Shown here piece after piece: positions 11,114-22,900 of a stretch of 64,000 bases of DNA. This stretch comes from Chromera velia (lineage: Eukaryota; Sar; Chromeraceae), in the NCBI GenBank assembly GCA_018398765.1, contig JAHBMJ010005404.1, positions 58,175 through 122,174 of the forward strand, written 5' to 3'. Numbering within the stretch: position 1 is the first letter of the stretch; each line of letters starts with the position of its first letter. The notes under the pieces were generated by a model that searched no databases, was not told the origin of the DNA, and saw only the letters and a list, made by a program, of their open reading frames with translations. Position numbers and translations under genes: made by a program.

Positions 11114-13059
11114 TTCCCAGGGTTCTTTTTGACTCGAGTCCCTCCTTTCGGCCATGCACCCTGCAAGGAGCAAGGGGATCTGTGTTTTGTTTGATAAGCT
11201 ATGCGTTATGTGTGTCTGACTCGTTCAAATGAGGGCATTGAGAGGGGGGAAAAGAAAGGGATGCAGAGAGTTTCTTGAATTGAATATCATACTTGTCGTC
11301 CGCTTTAAATGTCAGTGTCAATTTTTGGCCTTTTCTGCGATAGCAGAACGTGCTGATGAATGTGCTCGACCAACTATGTGCAGTGGGCTGAATGCGGTGT
11401 TTTACTCAGTGAGAAAGCAAGAGAGTCCATGACAGCTTGGTTTCTTTTCGCGGTGCTGACTGTAAATTAATTGGATAAACCTTCATGAACTTGCTTGTGA
11501 AATTGTGAACTGGGATCAGTGGGATGTCATCATGTGAAAGTGCGTAGACGTATGAGAAGCCGTGTAGAGAGACGATGCGAAACTTCACATTGCTTGTGAT
11601 CTCGTTGGATGGCGTGTTGGCTCCAGCGTTTCAGGCTGTGGTACGAAGGATTGTATGGGGGTTAGCAAGCAAAAACGGCTGCGCACCAAGCAAGATTGAA
11701 GGAGCAGTGAAAACAAAGTTGCAGATTGCAGCTACCAGGGGGGCGTCAGCATGCATTAGGAGAGCAAGTGGGAACCGTGGCACAGCAAAGAAGGGGGCGA
11801 TGTCGCTTGAAACAGCGGGGGGATTGACGGCTAGCTGCCCGAGCGCCGGAAGAGGAGGGCAATATTACTGACTAACTAACTAACTAGCATTGGACTTGCC
11901 AGTGAATCAAGAAGCAATTCATCTAAATTAGTGTGAAGAAGGCCAAAACAATCATCATGCATACAAACTACAATAAAAATGTTCAGAGAGTCACAGAGAC
12001 TTCCTGGACATACAAAAGTCTTAGTAATATTTTTTTATTTCCACCCGGATCTGTTATGATGACTTATAACTTAGAAGCTAGCAAAAGAATTAATGTCTAG
12101 ATGAATGGAACAGCTGTGAGACTAGTTAGTTAGTTAGATAGTTAGAGGATGTCTAACCCTAGTTGGAGCGCTAAGCTCCTGGGCGGCACATACATGCATG
12201 GTTGTTGTTTGTTACTTTAGACTATGGTTATAAATAAATTTATCATAGTGACTAAAACAATTCTGTTTGATGAATGATAAAGTTGAAGTTAATTCAAATA
12301 AAATGATTTTATTTGGGAATGGCTTCCACACTACATGACCGAGTCGATTTGACTTTTGTTAGCTAATTTTGGCAGAATGACACATTCTTTTTTTTTTTTT
12401 CGACTTTCACGTTTTCCTTAAAAATTAATTATAAAACCCATATATATGTTTTCATAATTAAATTATTTTTTTTTAATTCACTAATTTTTGGGGGGGGGAA
12501 TAAATTTTAATATGCATATATAGTCTGATACATAGTCTTTGTCAAAAACTCCACTTCGGTGCCCTTCAGACTCGGTGGCCGGAAATGAGCAATCTGATCG
12601 AGGGCCCCCGGGCCGCGGGCTGAGCTGCCCTCCGAGGCTCAACTGCTGTGCGCGAGCTGCATGCTTCAAAGGACCAGAGAGACACTAAAGAAAATTAATT
12701 GAGCAGGCCGCGAGCCATGCATGCATGGCCGATCGAGCCACGTACGAGGATATTTGATCTCGAGGGTCATGAAGCAACGATGCTTTGTCGTCTGTCTGTC
12801 AGAGGAGATCAGAGTAGAGCGTCGATCCAACGACCATCTCGCTGACGAAGCGTGTCACTATCATTGAGAAGTGGGAGGAAAACCAAGGCCTCGCGAGACA
12901 GAAAAGGGTTTGGAGATTCGATCGGACAACAGATCCATGCATTGCTGTCTCCACTCTTTTATACTCTGTGTTCCTTATTTTCTCGGGTGACCAGGAGAAT
13001 CTCATGAATTGTTCCACACACCGCCGGTCGTTTCTCTGTGTTTGAACTGACCGAGCTAG
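11114..13059. other. Intergenic region with AT-rich island (about 11870-12545)
   Basis: Between the end of one plus-strand gene and the start of the next. Bases 11870-12545 are strikingly AT-rich, with poly-T and poly-G runs near 12390-12410 and 12487-12497, unlike the flanking DNA. 11872-11887 and 12122-12137 are a (CTAA)n / (TTAG)n inverted pair. The segment 12600-13059 returns to gene-like composition and probably includes the promoter/5' UTR of the next gene. No coding exon is supported. Confidence 0.6.
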
Positions 13060-15016
13060 ATGAGCTCCAGATTTGGGGGGTATGAGACCCGCAACCCTGA
13101 GTGGGGTGCGGCTCAGGGTCACTACTCCACTGAGCACCCGTATCATCATCATCACGAAGCCACGGTCAGATCGCCAGAGAGGAGACCGGGTGCCTTCAGG
13201 TCGGCTCCGCATGGCATGGGCGCGCAAACGCCCCACACGCCCACTCCACCCCCTTCCGCACCCCGTTACCCTTCAGAAGATGGGCCTTCGCCATTTCCCG
13301 TCAGCCCGGAGCCCCAGATGAGGATGCCGCAAAGCGCTCACCCGTTCACCCCAGCAAGTGGCGGCGCCACTGGTTCAAGAAAATCTCCGGGAACCGAACG
13401 TCTCCAGAGAGACTTGAGAGTCACGGAGGCCCTCAGAGAAAGGGAGTGCCAGAATATGACCTCAGATGTACTCAATTTCGGTCTAGGTCTGCAGAACTCC
13501 CTGGATCCTAGTAAGGACAGGGGGGTCTACATGAAACTAAAATCAGATGGAGACAAGCTTCTCTACCATCTCGGTGAGTCGAGTCCAGCTTTTCCTTCAT
13601 ATTTCTCCGTTCTGCTGTCCCCCTTTCTTGTCTTCTTCCGAAGGCCGTCTCCGTTTACGGATCGCAACTGATTCCCCAATGGTTTTTTTTTTTTTGCCTG
13701 CTCCCCCCCGCGCAGTGACTACTTTCTTCACCCGGCTTACCCCCCTTCCCCGATCTTTCCTGAGAAGAAGGATTTCCTGACGAATGGTCCGCCTCTCAAT
13801 CTGTACTGCAGACTCCGCAGGATTCCCTCGAGACCTGGGCCCGCCTTCAGAAGAGGAGACGGCAAGTGAGTAGGTGAATGGAAAGGAGCTTATGTAGGGG
13901 AGTGGAGGGCACGGGAAACGGAGGTAGCTGGGATGCAGGAGAGGCAACAAATGTACATATGTGCTTGTCTCTTTGAAGTCTCTTCACATCAATCGATGAA
14001 GGCCGATCAGCATTTTCTTTCTCACGAGATTTTGACTGCATGCATGTGTCTCGTGAAGTCTACCCACCAGAATGTCTGTCCGCAGTTCACTTTTCCCCCT
14101 CTGCACGACATGCCCACACACACTCCCTGGCTTTTGAAGGAGGCGGGTATTGTAACTATAATTTGGAATTCCCAAGAGGATTCGTTCATATGAAAAGGAT
14201 TGTCGTGTTCCGCGCACCACGTCTGTATGTTTGTTCTCGCGTGTGTGTGTGTGTGCGTGCGTATGCAGACTTCATGATGAGGAGACGGGGCCTTGTGACA
14301 GACCTCGTGAGGGCCCTTGACGACCTCGACTGCAGGTCTGTCTGTCTTATGAAGAAAAGAAGGGAGAAGAAGAAACATGCAGTCTGTCTGTCTCTTCCTT
14401 TTATCTTGAGTGGAAGCAGCAGAGGATTAACGTGTAAACCCAGTGATCACGTGAAAGTCTGTCGGGAGGCGGAGAGGCAAGGGGCGCTTAACTCTCACCT
14501 TTCGGACCCCCTGACGACGTTGTTTGACGTTTGTTCTTTTCTTTTGCCTTTATCCTTTCTTTCCCTCTTTTTGTCTGTTGTGTACATGAAGAAAAGAAGG
14601 GAGAAGAAGAAACACATGGTCTGTCAGTCAACAAGTGGGGGGGGAAGGGGAGAATGTCCCTCACCTCCAAGAAACAGAAAGATATTTTTCCATTTGAAAA
14701 ACCTTTTTTGGATCAACAAGACAGAGTGAGAAAGAAGGTGGCGATGCTCTCGTTCGTCCTTGACGGAAAGAGAAAAAAGTGGAGATGCTCCAGAGATGCG
14801 CCAGCTTTCCTCTTCTGTTTGGTTCTTCGTCTCCGATTGCTTTGGTTCTTTGCTGCACAAATGAGGAGCTTCGGTTTGTTTCCTCCTGATCCACCCATCC
14901 AGTGCTGCTTTGAAGCTTCCGTCCGTCCGTCCCGCAATCATAACCTCGTTGACCCTCTCTCTCTCTCCTCTCCCCCTTTATTCTTGTGCAGGTTCGAGGG
15001 AGCAATGAGCAACCAG

Positions 15017-15060
<44 letters not shown>

Positions 15061-15162
15061 GCCTCGATTCGGAAAAAGTGAAGTGAAGAAAAGACGATAT
15101 AGTCTGTCTGTCTGTCTGTCTGTCTCGATTCGGAAAAAGTGAAGTGAAGAAAAGACGATATA

Positions 15163-15196
<34 letters not shown>

Positions 15197-17708
15197 GTGT
15201 GTACGTGGACGCTTTTCTGTGTGTCCTCTCTCATGACGCGCACTTCTTTTCTTAAAGTTTTAACCTGCCTCAACCGTTCCCCGAACAGGCAGAGAGATAC
15301 ATTTCAACCATACAATCTCAGCCATGAGAAAGAGAGGCAATTCGAATCGTGCTTGGAAGGAAGGCATATGCCCCCACGCTTGTGGCACTCTGAATGGCGG
15401 TCGTCTCTCGATGAATCGAAGTTGTGTGCCAACGGTTGCTTTTTTGGATGAAGAGCGTGGACTTGCTTCGGATACATTCGGTTGGCACCCGTGGCTCTCG
15501 TGCTGCCTGTGTGCTGTGCCCGTGTTTGCAGACCGCCCAGCAAGTGGCGTTGCAAGAGAATCTGATTGCTTCCCGGGCTTTTCTCTCCTCCGCTGGCAGG
15601 CTGCTGGCTGTGGTTGAGTGCGCTCGAGGGGGGGGCCCGGTGTTGATTGCGGGTGAGTCGACGGTAGTGCGCGTAAGTGGAGGTACATTAGATGTAAGCT
15701 TGCTTCTCGCTGAATGGAATCTCGCATACATCTTCGCGGCTCTCCTGCCGTCTTTTAGCCTCTCAGAAGCGCACACATGAACATCCACACGGATACATTA
15801 GAGCCTGGAGCACCTGTACGGATTGTTTGAGAATCAGAGCGTGTGTAATCATGTCTGACAACCGTGACTTAATTTCTTCCCGCACCGTCTCCCAGTATGC
15901 AGCGCCATGTCTCAAGGGTTCGCTTTCTTGTCTTGCGTTTTGTCTGCAGAGGTTCTGCGGGAGGAGAAGGGAAACAGAGAGCTGTTCACATGGCTGAAGA
16001 GACGCCTGGGAGACCTGCAGGTGAGGTGGGCATTCGTTCCTTCGTTCGTCCATTCGGTTGTCTCGGCATGGCGGATCTCTCTATCCTCCATGCGTCTGAT
16101 CCAATTAAGAAGAAAGAAATATCCTGGAAAAGACAAATTGAAAAGCGTCGGAAGAAGGCAGGACCTTTCAGAAAGTTGCCTTCTTTCCTTTTTTGGTTCC
16201 TCCCTCCTGCCCTCTTTCCTTCGTTCCTACCTTTTCTTCAGTCTGATTAGTTTTGTTTGCGCACACCAGTCCGAGGATCTCTCTCCTCCTTCCTTGGCAT
16301 GCATCTGTGAGTGTCTGACAGGACAATCCATCCACGTAAAACCGTCGGCTTTCATTTCTATGCTCGTCAAGAACCTTCTTTTTCAAAAGCCAGCCGTAGA
16401 CCCTACAGGATGTGTGAGATGAAGTTTTCAGTGCAACTCCTCCCGTGTTGAATGAGAGTTGATGGATGGTGCTGCCTGCAGACGCGGCTGGACAGCCTGC
16501 CTGCCCAGGACTCCTGGCCCGACTCCCTCCGAGAGAGGAAGCGCCGCACTGCGCGGGACCTCTCGGCTCTCCTCGACAGTCGGCTTCTGGGATTTGTGGG
16601 CGCAGCCATTGGGTCCGCAGAGGGGGAGGGGGAAGGGGGCAACTCCGTGGGTGGGCCTTCTGCTGACTGGAGGTCCAGACTTCCGGAAATGCCCCCTGCA
16701 GCTGCAGCCCCTGTGAGAGAGGGGAGGGGGTCTGCGGGGGGAGGGAGCTCTTCTTCTTCTTCTTCTTCCATTGGTCATGAGAACAGTGAGGGGGTTGGAG
16801 GAGGACTGGGCGACTCTGCAGGCAAGTGGTTTGCTAAGGTTGAGGCGGCTGCACGGAGCGCTGTGGACGCTCTATGGACTTTGGATGAATCGAGAGAGCG
16901 TCGGGGTGGGGGCAAGAATGGAAATGGAAACGGTGGGAGAGGGAGGGGTAGAGAGAAAGAGGGTCAGATGCCTGGTGGGGGGGGAAGCCCAACAAGTCTG
17001 GTGCAGGAGAGGTGGGGTGAACTTCATGAACATGTGGTGAGGGGGGAGGAGGAGGAGGCAGTGGAACTTGTACGGTCTCTCTGCAGATTGTCCAGGGGAC
17101 TCCGAACCGTCAGTGGGGGGGTGGGGGGATGCAGTCTGGTAGTCAGTCGGTCAGTCATTCATTTGAGAGAGAGAGCTGCATCTATCTGCGTAAGGACGTA
17201 CAGCGCTCTGGATGTTCCTGTGGTGATCTTTTTGCTCTGTGGATTGTTTTGTGTTTTTCTTCTCGTCCATTTGTTTCTGTGTGTTTATTCTGCCATTTAG
17301 CTGCCAAACAAATTTGCGTGTTTGACATACTAAGTCTGGAAAGCACACAGAGAGGTGCAGCTGATGTAGGCTGTTTCTCTGTCTCCGTTGTCATTTATCT
17401 CACTGCAGCCTGCTCCTTCCCTTGGTACATGAGTCCTGCGTCTGTGCGTCATTGTGTTGCCTCACTATGATTAGTTGTTCTGTATGCATCTCTTGTCTTT
17501 AACGCTCCGCTTATAAGCCTTCTTACCGGCCGATAAGTAACTTGCACTTGTCAGATCTTCCTCGCTCGCTCACGTGTATGTCGGTGTGCTTGGTCTTGTC
17601 CCTCTGTTTTTGCAGATGCGCAGAGAGCTGCAGTTATGGACAGAAGGCGTTGAGATGCTGCGGAGCCCTGAGAGGCAAAACTTTCTTGATTGGTTGCAGA
17701 AGGGGTGA
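13060..17708 (+). CDS. Hypothetical low-complexity / coiled-coil protein, about 540 aa
   Basis: Predicted exons: 13060-13573, 13765-13865, 14269-14335, 14992-15016, 15532-15652, 15950-16020, 16482-17108, 17616-17708 (TGA). Phases agree from the third exon to the end. The join from exon 2 (phase 0) to exon 3 (needs phase 1) implies a missed small exon between 13866 and 14268. The first exon gives a His/Pro-rich disordered head (HPYHHHHEATV; TPTPPPSAP) and then a charged helix-prone segment (ERLQRDLRVTEALRERE). Later exons give LETWARLQKRRRQ, MMRRRGLVTDLVRALDDLD, TAQQVALQENLIASRAFL and LREEKGNRELFTWLKRRLGD, all consistent with alpha-helical coiled coil. The 209-codon exon is Gly/Ser/Glu-rich with a Ser run and ends in HVVRGEEEEAVELVRSL. 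The last exon ends RQNFLDWLQKG. No signal peptide or membrane segment. Function not recognised. Confidence 0.7.
14349..14377 (+). repeat. 29-nt intronic repeat, copy 1
   Basis: Purine-rich unit (ATGAAGAAAAGAAGGGAGAA...) followed by TCTG repeats, identical to 14586-14614. Confidence 0.8.
14586..14614 (+). repeat. 29-nt intronic repeat, copy 2
   Basis: Identical to 14349-14377, 237 bp downstream in the next intron, again followed by GTCTGTC. Confidence 0.8.
15065..15106 (+). repeat. 42-nt dispersed repeat, copy 1 with (TCTG)n
   Basis: The unit begins CGATTCGGAAAAAGTGAAGT and ends ACGATATAGTCTG. It is embedded in a (TCTG)n tract (15017-15060 before, 15104-15124 after). Identical copies lie at 15126-15167 and, inverted, at 60445-60486. 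Confidence 0.85.
15126..15167 (+). repeat. 42-nt dispersed repeat, copy 2 with (TCTG)n
   Basis: Tandem copy of the 15065-15106 unit, followed by (TCTG)n to about 15194. Confidence 0.85.
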
Positions 17709-18574
17709 TGGATCGGTTCAAAGAAAGCTAAATAGGAACTAAGGCGTAAAAGTAGACTTTTGATTCATTTGAATTTGTTTTGACAATCGAATCCACTGGA
17801 AGATTGAGCTAGAGATTAAGATGTGTGCTCAGACGAAACTGCACTAGAAACTCCATCACTGTAAAAGTGTTGGAGTGCAGTCATCCATTGACATTTAAGT
17901 TATAACTGCTAATTTAAAAATGCAATGAATTGATATACAATTGAGATTCTTTTTTTTGTTATTACGAACCTTCAAAGCTTAACCAAAATGAATATTTTAG
18001 CTTTTTAAATTAATTATTTTAGTTTAGAATTTCCTGTTTTATTAAAATTACTTTAAATTATTTTAAATTGCTTTAAGTCTAGCTGTAAGTTACTAAGCTA
18101 GAGTGCTACAAACGACTTTAAATTACGTAATTAAACTTGCAGGGTGTACTTGAATAAAACTGGCACTTAACAACATTTACGCAATATATAAACACCATAT
18201 ATACGCAATACTTAGACAACAGTAACTTGAACAGTTGTTTGACTAAAAAAATATAGAAAAAAAAATTAAAGGGTTTTCAGAGCTCTAGTTTAAGAGATTT
18301 TTTTTTAAATAGCCGACGCCTAGAACTATATAGTAAAACCATGTAAAACTGTTTTAACAATAAAAATTCTTCAGTGTATCATTACAGTGACATTGCCAGT
18401 GAGTCAGTGACACTACATTTATTTCATCGATGCTCTTACTTTTCTATTAAAGTATATGTGCATAAAACAAACATTAATTTAAAGTTCTCATTATCGCCTC
18501 CGGGCCTAGCTCCGGGCCAATATTGCTCGAAGCGTTGGTCGCGTCATACTGTCTAAAAATTCAATGAATTTAAT

Positions 18575-18781
18575 TCAGTGACTCTTGGTGAAAAGTGAAA
18601 ATATGAAGAAGTGCAAGATCATTTGGGGAGGAAGAAAAGGCAGAACGCTCTCGCGCACCTCCACCCCGGGGGTGCCGTACTCGATTTCCGCTTTGATTAC
18701 ATCACGCTTGATGGGTTGGCTTAACATGATTGCGGACTTCCTTCTTCGCGCAAAACTTTGCTGCTGCTGACCTTTGTGCAC
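18575..18781 (-). CDS. Weak candidate small ORF or exon
   Basis: 68 codons with a gene-like core (IKRDVIKAEIEYGTPGVEVR). No homology recognised, no clear upstream partner exon, and a hydrophobic tail read from AT-rich DNA. It could equally be chance or a UTR. Confidence 0.2.
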   Translation of the reverse strand: MHKGQQQQSFARRRKSAIMLSQPIKRDVIKAEIEYGTPGVEVRESVLPFLPPQMILHFFIFSLFTKSH

Positions 18782-19639
18782 AGGTTCTGCACGTCAGGAA
18801 TTTCTCTGCTTCGACTACTGGCAAAGCTCATCAAAGTGAATTTGTGGGGTGGACTGGTGGACGATGGACTCTTGGACTTCTTGATCCTGCTTCTTGCTTC
18901 CGTTCTTCTATTATGATAAAATGCCTTCTCAACCACTTGACAGTGCTCTCTTCGCCTACCTCCTTTCTCTCTCTGGATCCCTGATTCCCTCCTTCCGTCC
19001 CTCCCACCACCCTCTCTCTCTCGCTCTGCTGCACGGTGCTGTTGATTCCAAAGTTCCAGAGGGGGACAGATTCGCGACTGACTCCGGCTGACACACATGC
19101 CGAAGAAGAGCGCAAGCAACGGGAAGAAGCCGCAAAGCGATAGATGAAGAAAAAGAAAAAGTACAGATAGAGAGAGGACGTGTTGCTTCAGGAAGACGAT
19201 TTTATGGGAAATCTGATTACACCTCACTCACCTGATGGATGCTTCCTGTGCCCCCCCCCTTCTATCCCGAATCGGCAGAAAATAAATGTCCCCCCCTCAT
19301 CCTACCTCTTGCCCCCTTCTCTTCCCCATGCACCTAGCATAGAGCGCTCGGAAAATGATTTTTTCACCAGTCTGGTGCCGTGTGCTCCCTCGTGAAAAAA
19401 GTATGCATGCAGTGGAAAAGGGAGAAAGACATTTCAACGCCAATTTTCCTCTCCCAACAAGTCCGTACGGGAGACGAAAAGAAAAGTGAAGGGAAGAAAG
19501 TTCCGTTCCCTCCACGCCTCCCTTCGCTCTCCTCTCCTCCCCCCCCTGCTCCCATTTCCAGAATGTCCCAGTTTTTTTTCTACCTGAGCGCTTACGGCCT
19601 CAAGATCTTGCGAGCGGGAGGGGGAAGAAGGGAGGACAA

Positions 19640-19643
<4 letters not shown>

Positions 19644-19694
<51 letters not shown>

Positions 19695-19695
19695 G
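19644..19695. repeat. (TC)n microsatellite
   Basis: TC run interrupted once, in the convergent intergenic region. Confidence 0.9.
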
Positions 19696-19968
19696 ACTGA
19701 CAGTCACAAGAAATCCCGGTTCGCTTCTCCGTCGGCATGTCCGTCTCATGTTCTCAAAAGAAAAAGACCGGAATCGAGCGTTCATCTTTTCAAAGTCAAA
19801 CAAGGACTACAGGGAATCTCAGTGCACGACCTTTTGCTTCAACAGCAATTCACTCGGTTTGTTCACCAGTCAGCACAAAAGGGAGAAAGGGGAAGAGGGG
19901 GGGAGGGAGCAAAGAAGGAAAAACACAATTGATTGATGCATGATTGAATGAACGATCATTGTTTGCCC

Positions 19969-22900
19969 TTAGAAACGGCCTCCTGGATGCACGGGGGGAG
20001 CGTGAATGAAAGGAGCCTGCGTGGACACGCGAGATGGCACAGGCCTGAAGGCCTCCCACATTGCTCGCATCTGCATTTGACTATGCGGATGATGAGCATG
20101 AGAAGGTGGGTTCCCTCCCCGTGCCTGTTTTTGCTGAAGAGCGCGAGGAGTGGGGATCGAGTTCAAGCTTCCGTCCCTTCTCTGCGCTTGGAGGGGGTGG
20201 GGGGGTCCCGGAAGCGGGCTGTGGGAGGAGTAATGGGGGTGATGTCGTGGCATCACAGGGGCACCGGCATGTCTTTGGTGAGACTCCCTCAAGGCTGGCT
20301 GTTGATGGAACATGGGAGATGACGCTTGCCCTGAGGTTCGTGAGACTGGCGACGGATGGAATGCGAATTGCATTGGAGGTCTGTTGGGAGACGGCTGCAG
20401 GGGAGGGGGGGAACGGGGGACCCCCCACTGGCAGGGTACTGGAGGTACGGGGAGGCAGAAGGGCTGCGGGTGTTGAAGTCTCTTCTGAACTCTTTCCGGG
20501 ACCGTCTCCTGGTTTCCTGCCTGGGGAGTTGGCCGAAGATTTGAGAGACTTTGGTATCGTTGCGGGTCTGGGTGTCTGCTCCCACTGGCTGACACTGCAT
20601 GAGGAGACGGCTGGGGCGGAATGGGGAGGAGGGACCCGAGAGACGACTGGGGGGGCATCAGTGTCCCTCTTGGGGTGGGACTGAAGGGGTGATTAGCGGG
20701 TTGAACTTGGAGCATCACCGGTCCCCTGGGTGAGACAAGAGGCGCTGAACCAGACGGTCGCAGTACCCCTCCTTGTCTCCCTGTTCCTGCGCCTGCTGCT
20801 GCCTGGCTGTGGTTGCGGATGAGAGAAGCAGGATTGGGAGGATGGTGAAGGTTTGTTGGAAGTGCGTGTGGAGGAACATGAAGCGGATCCCTTGTTCTGG
20901 GAAGCGTTGCGTTGATGTCGGAAGAGAAGGTTTCGTCCAGACATGGCTGCATGGGTGGCTTTACAGAGGGGGCGTTGGACTTTCGGGGGGGTTGTTCCAC
21001 TTCTATTTTCATCGTTGTGGTAGGCAGGGAGACCACTGGATCGAGGAGACCGCCCTTTGTTTTCTTTTGCAGGGGCTTCGACTTTTGCTCCTTTGCGGAA
21101 GGAGAGCTTTTGACTTCTCGTCCGGCCTGTCTGTGGGGTTTTGTGCCTTCGATCATGTCTCTCCGCCTACTCGCCCCTCTGTCTACCGCCTGTACTTCGG
21201 CTCTCTTCGATTCTTGTGGAACGGTCCCTTTTGCAGTCTGAGGGCTGCAGGAAACGTCAATGGGAAGGGCTCCTGACGATTCCTGATGTTGCGATGGCAT
21301 CTCTTGCTGAGGTGCTGTCTGCTCGGGTGACTGGGTGGGGGGATTGCCATACAGAGCTCCCCAGCGACAGCTGGCGGGAGACGGCAGTGGGTTTCCGTAT
21401 GTCCCCCGTGCGCTCTGCTGGTGCCAATAAGGATCGTTGGTTCCCCCTTGTGCTGAGGTCCTGTTGCTCGGCGGCTGGGAGGGTTGGGGGTACTGGAGTT
21501 GGAGTGCTGACACAGAGGACATGGGGGGTCTTGAGCAAGGAAGAGGGAAAGTGATCGGGAAGGGAAACTGAGGATTACTTTGAGCTCCCTGTACTTGACT
21601 GAGGTGAGGGGCATCTGCTTGAAGGAGGAATACTGATTCCCCCCCTGTGGGTTTCTTTGACACTTCAGCCTGTGCGTTTGCGGAGCAAGCCTCTCTCTCA
21701 GCTGCATCCTCTGCAAGCTGTAGGCCGACAGGGAGGGGGTGGCATGAGGGGAGGCTTTCTTCCTTGCTCTTTCGCTTCTTGCGGCTGTCTGCTTCTGATT
21801 TTCGACCTTTGCGGCCGTACTTCAGCCGTCTTCCCCTCCTGCCGCTTGCGCCAGAGTGGAGTGTTGTCTGTTTAGAGTGAAGGAGGCCTCGTGAAGCCAA
21901 CGCTGATTGGCGGCTTTCGGAGTGAATCATCTGCAGCTTTCGAAGAGCACGGGAGAGGGAGAAGCCGGAAGGTGTGCTGGAGGCAGACGCAGTAGCAGTC
22001 ACCAGTTCGGCCAATCTCCACAGGGAATCCCCCATCCCCCCACCTCCTCCTGCACCCTCCTCGTTCCCCTCTTTTGACTCAGGCTGTCCATCCTCTAACC
22101 CCAACCTCTTCTTCTCCATTTCCACTCGCGCATTCTCAAGAATCTGTTCCACATCGATCGCTTTTCCCCCTTCTTCTTTGACCTCCTCCCCTTCTACCTC
22201 CCTCCGACCCTCCCTACTGGCTTCTTCCTTTCTCTCCTCTTCCCCTTCTTCATCATACTCATCCGAGCCCTCTACCTGAGCACACAGCTCTGGACTCTCA
22301 CCGTCCACCCGCGTTCGTTTTTCGTCAAGGAGCGCCGCAACCTCGGGAAGAAGATCAGACAGTTTCTGCATTCAGATAACAGGGAGGAGGTACAGGGATG
22401 CTGAGGCACAAGCGACGAGTGGGGAAAAAATGCAACAGAGAAATACTAGACTCTTTATGACACAAAAAAGGCAAAAACTTCTCAGAAGTGGCCGCCTGCA
22501 ATTCCCGAAAGTGACACAAAAACGGTGAAAAACCAACCAAGCACCTGTGCTCATCGATCCTCTTTTCTCTGTACTCTTTTATATGACTGCAACCATGAAG
22601 GCATTCTAAATTGCATGCAGACTCTTTTTTTAAATGGTAAAGTAACTGACCAGAGGAAGGTGGAGAATGAACCCATGTTGTTCCCCTCTCCTGTCCGCAG
22701 CCCTTCTGTCTTTTGCAGACAGGGACCCGATCAATTTGTTCCCTTCGGAATCCAGCTTTTGCAGCTCCACCTCCAACGACAACAGACGAACCATCACTTC
22801 AACCTCCGCTAACGCACGTCGACGCTGCACACCTTCAAGCTCCTCTGCGAATTTTGCCGTTTTCTCAGCTGTCGCTTCAATCGCACTCGAACTTCCCCCC

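Larger units (their letters stand above)
17709..19968. other. Convergent intergenic region with AT-rich island (about 17740-18560)
   Basis: Lies between the 3' ends of two convergent genes. 17740-18560 is AT-rich with poly-T/poly-A runs and no supported exon. 18560-19960 regains gene-like composition. It carries a (TC)n microsatellite at 19644-19695 and purine-rich stretches, and possibly the weak ORF listed separately. Confidence 0.6.

Noticed and set aside
11872-12137. Inverted repeat suggesting a second MITE
   Set aside because: The arms are only (CTAA)n simple sequence, so pairing could be chance.
20061-20684. Plus-strand ORF of 207 codons
   Set aside because: Antisense shadow of the proline-rich exon of the minus-strand gene.
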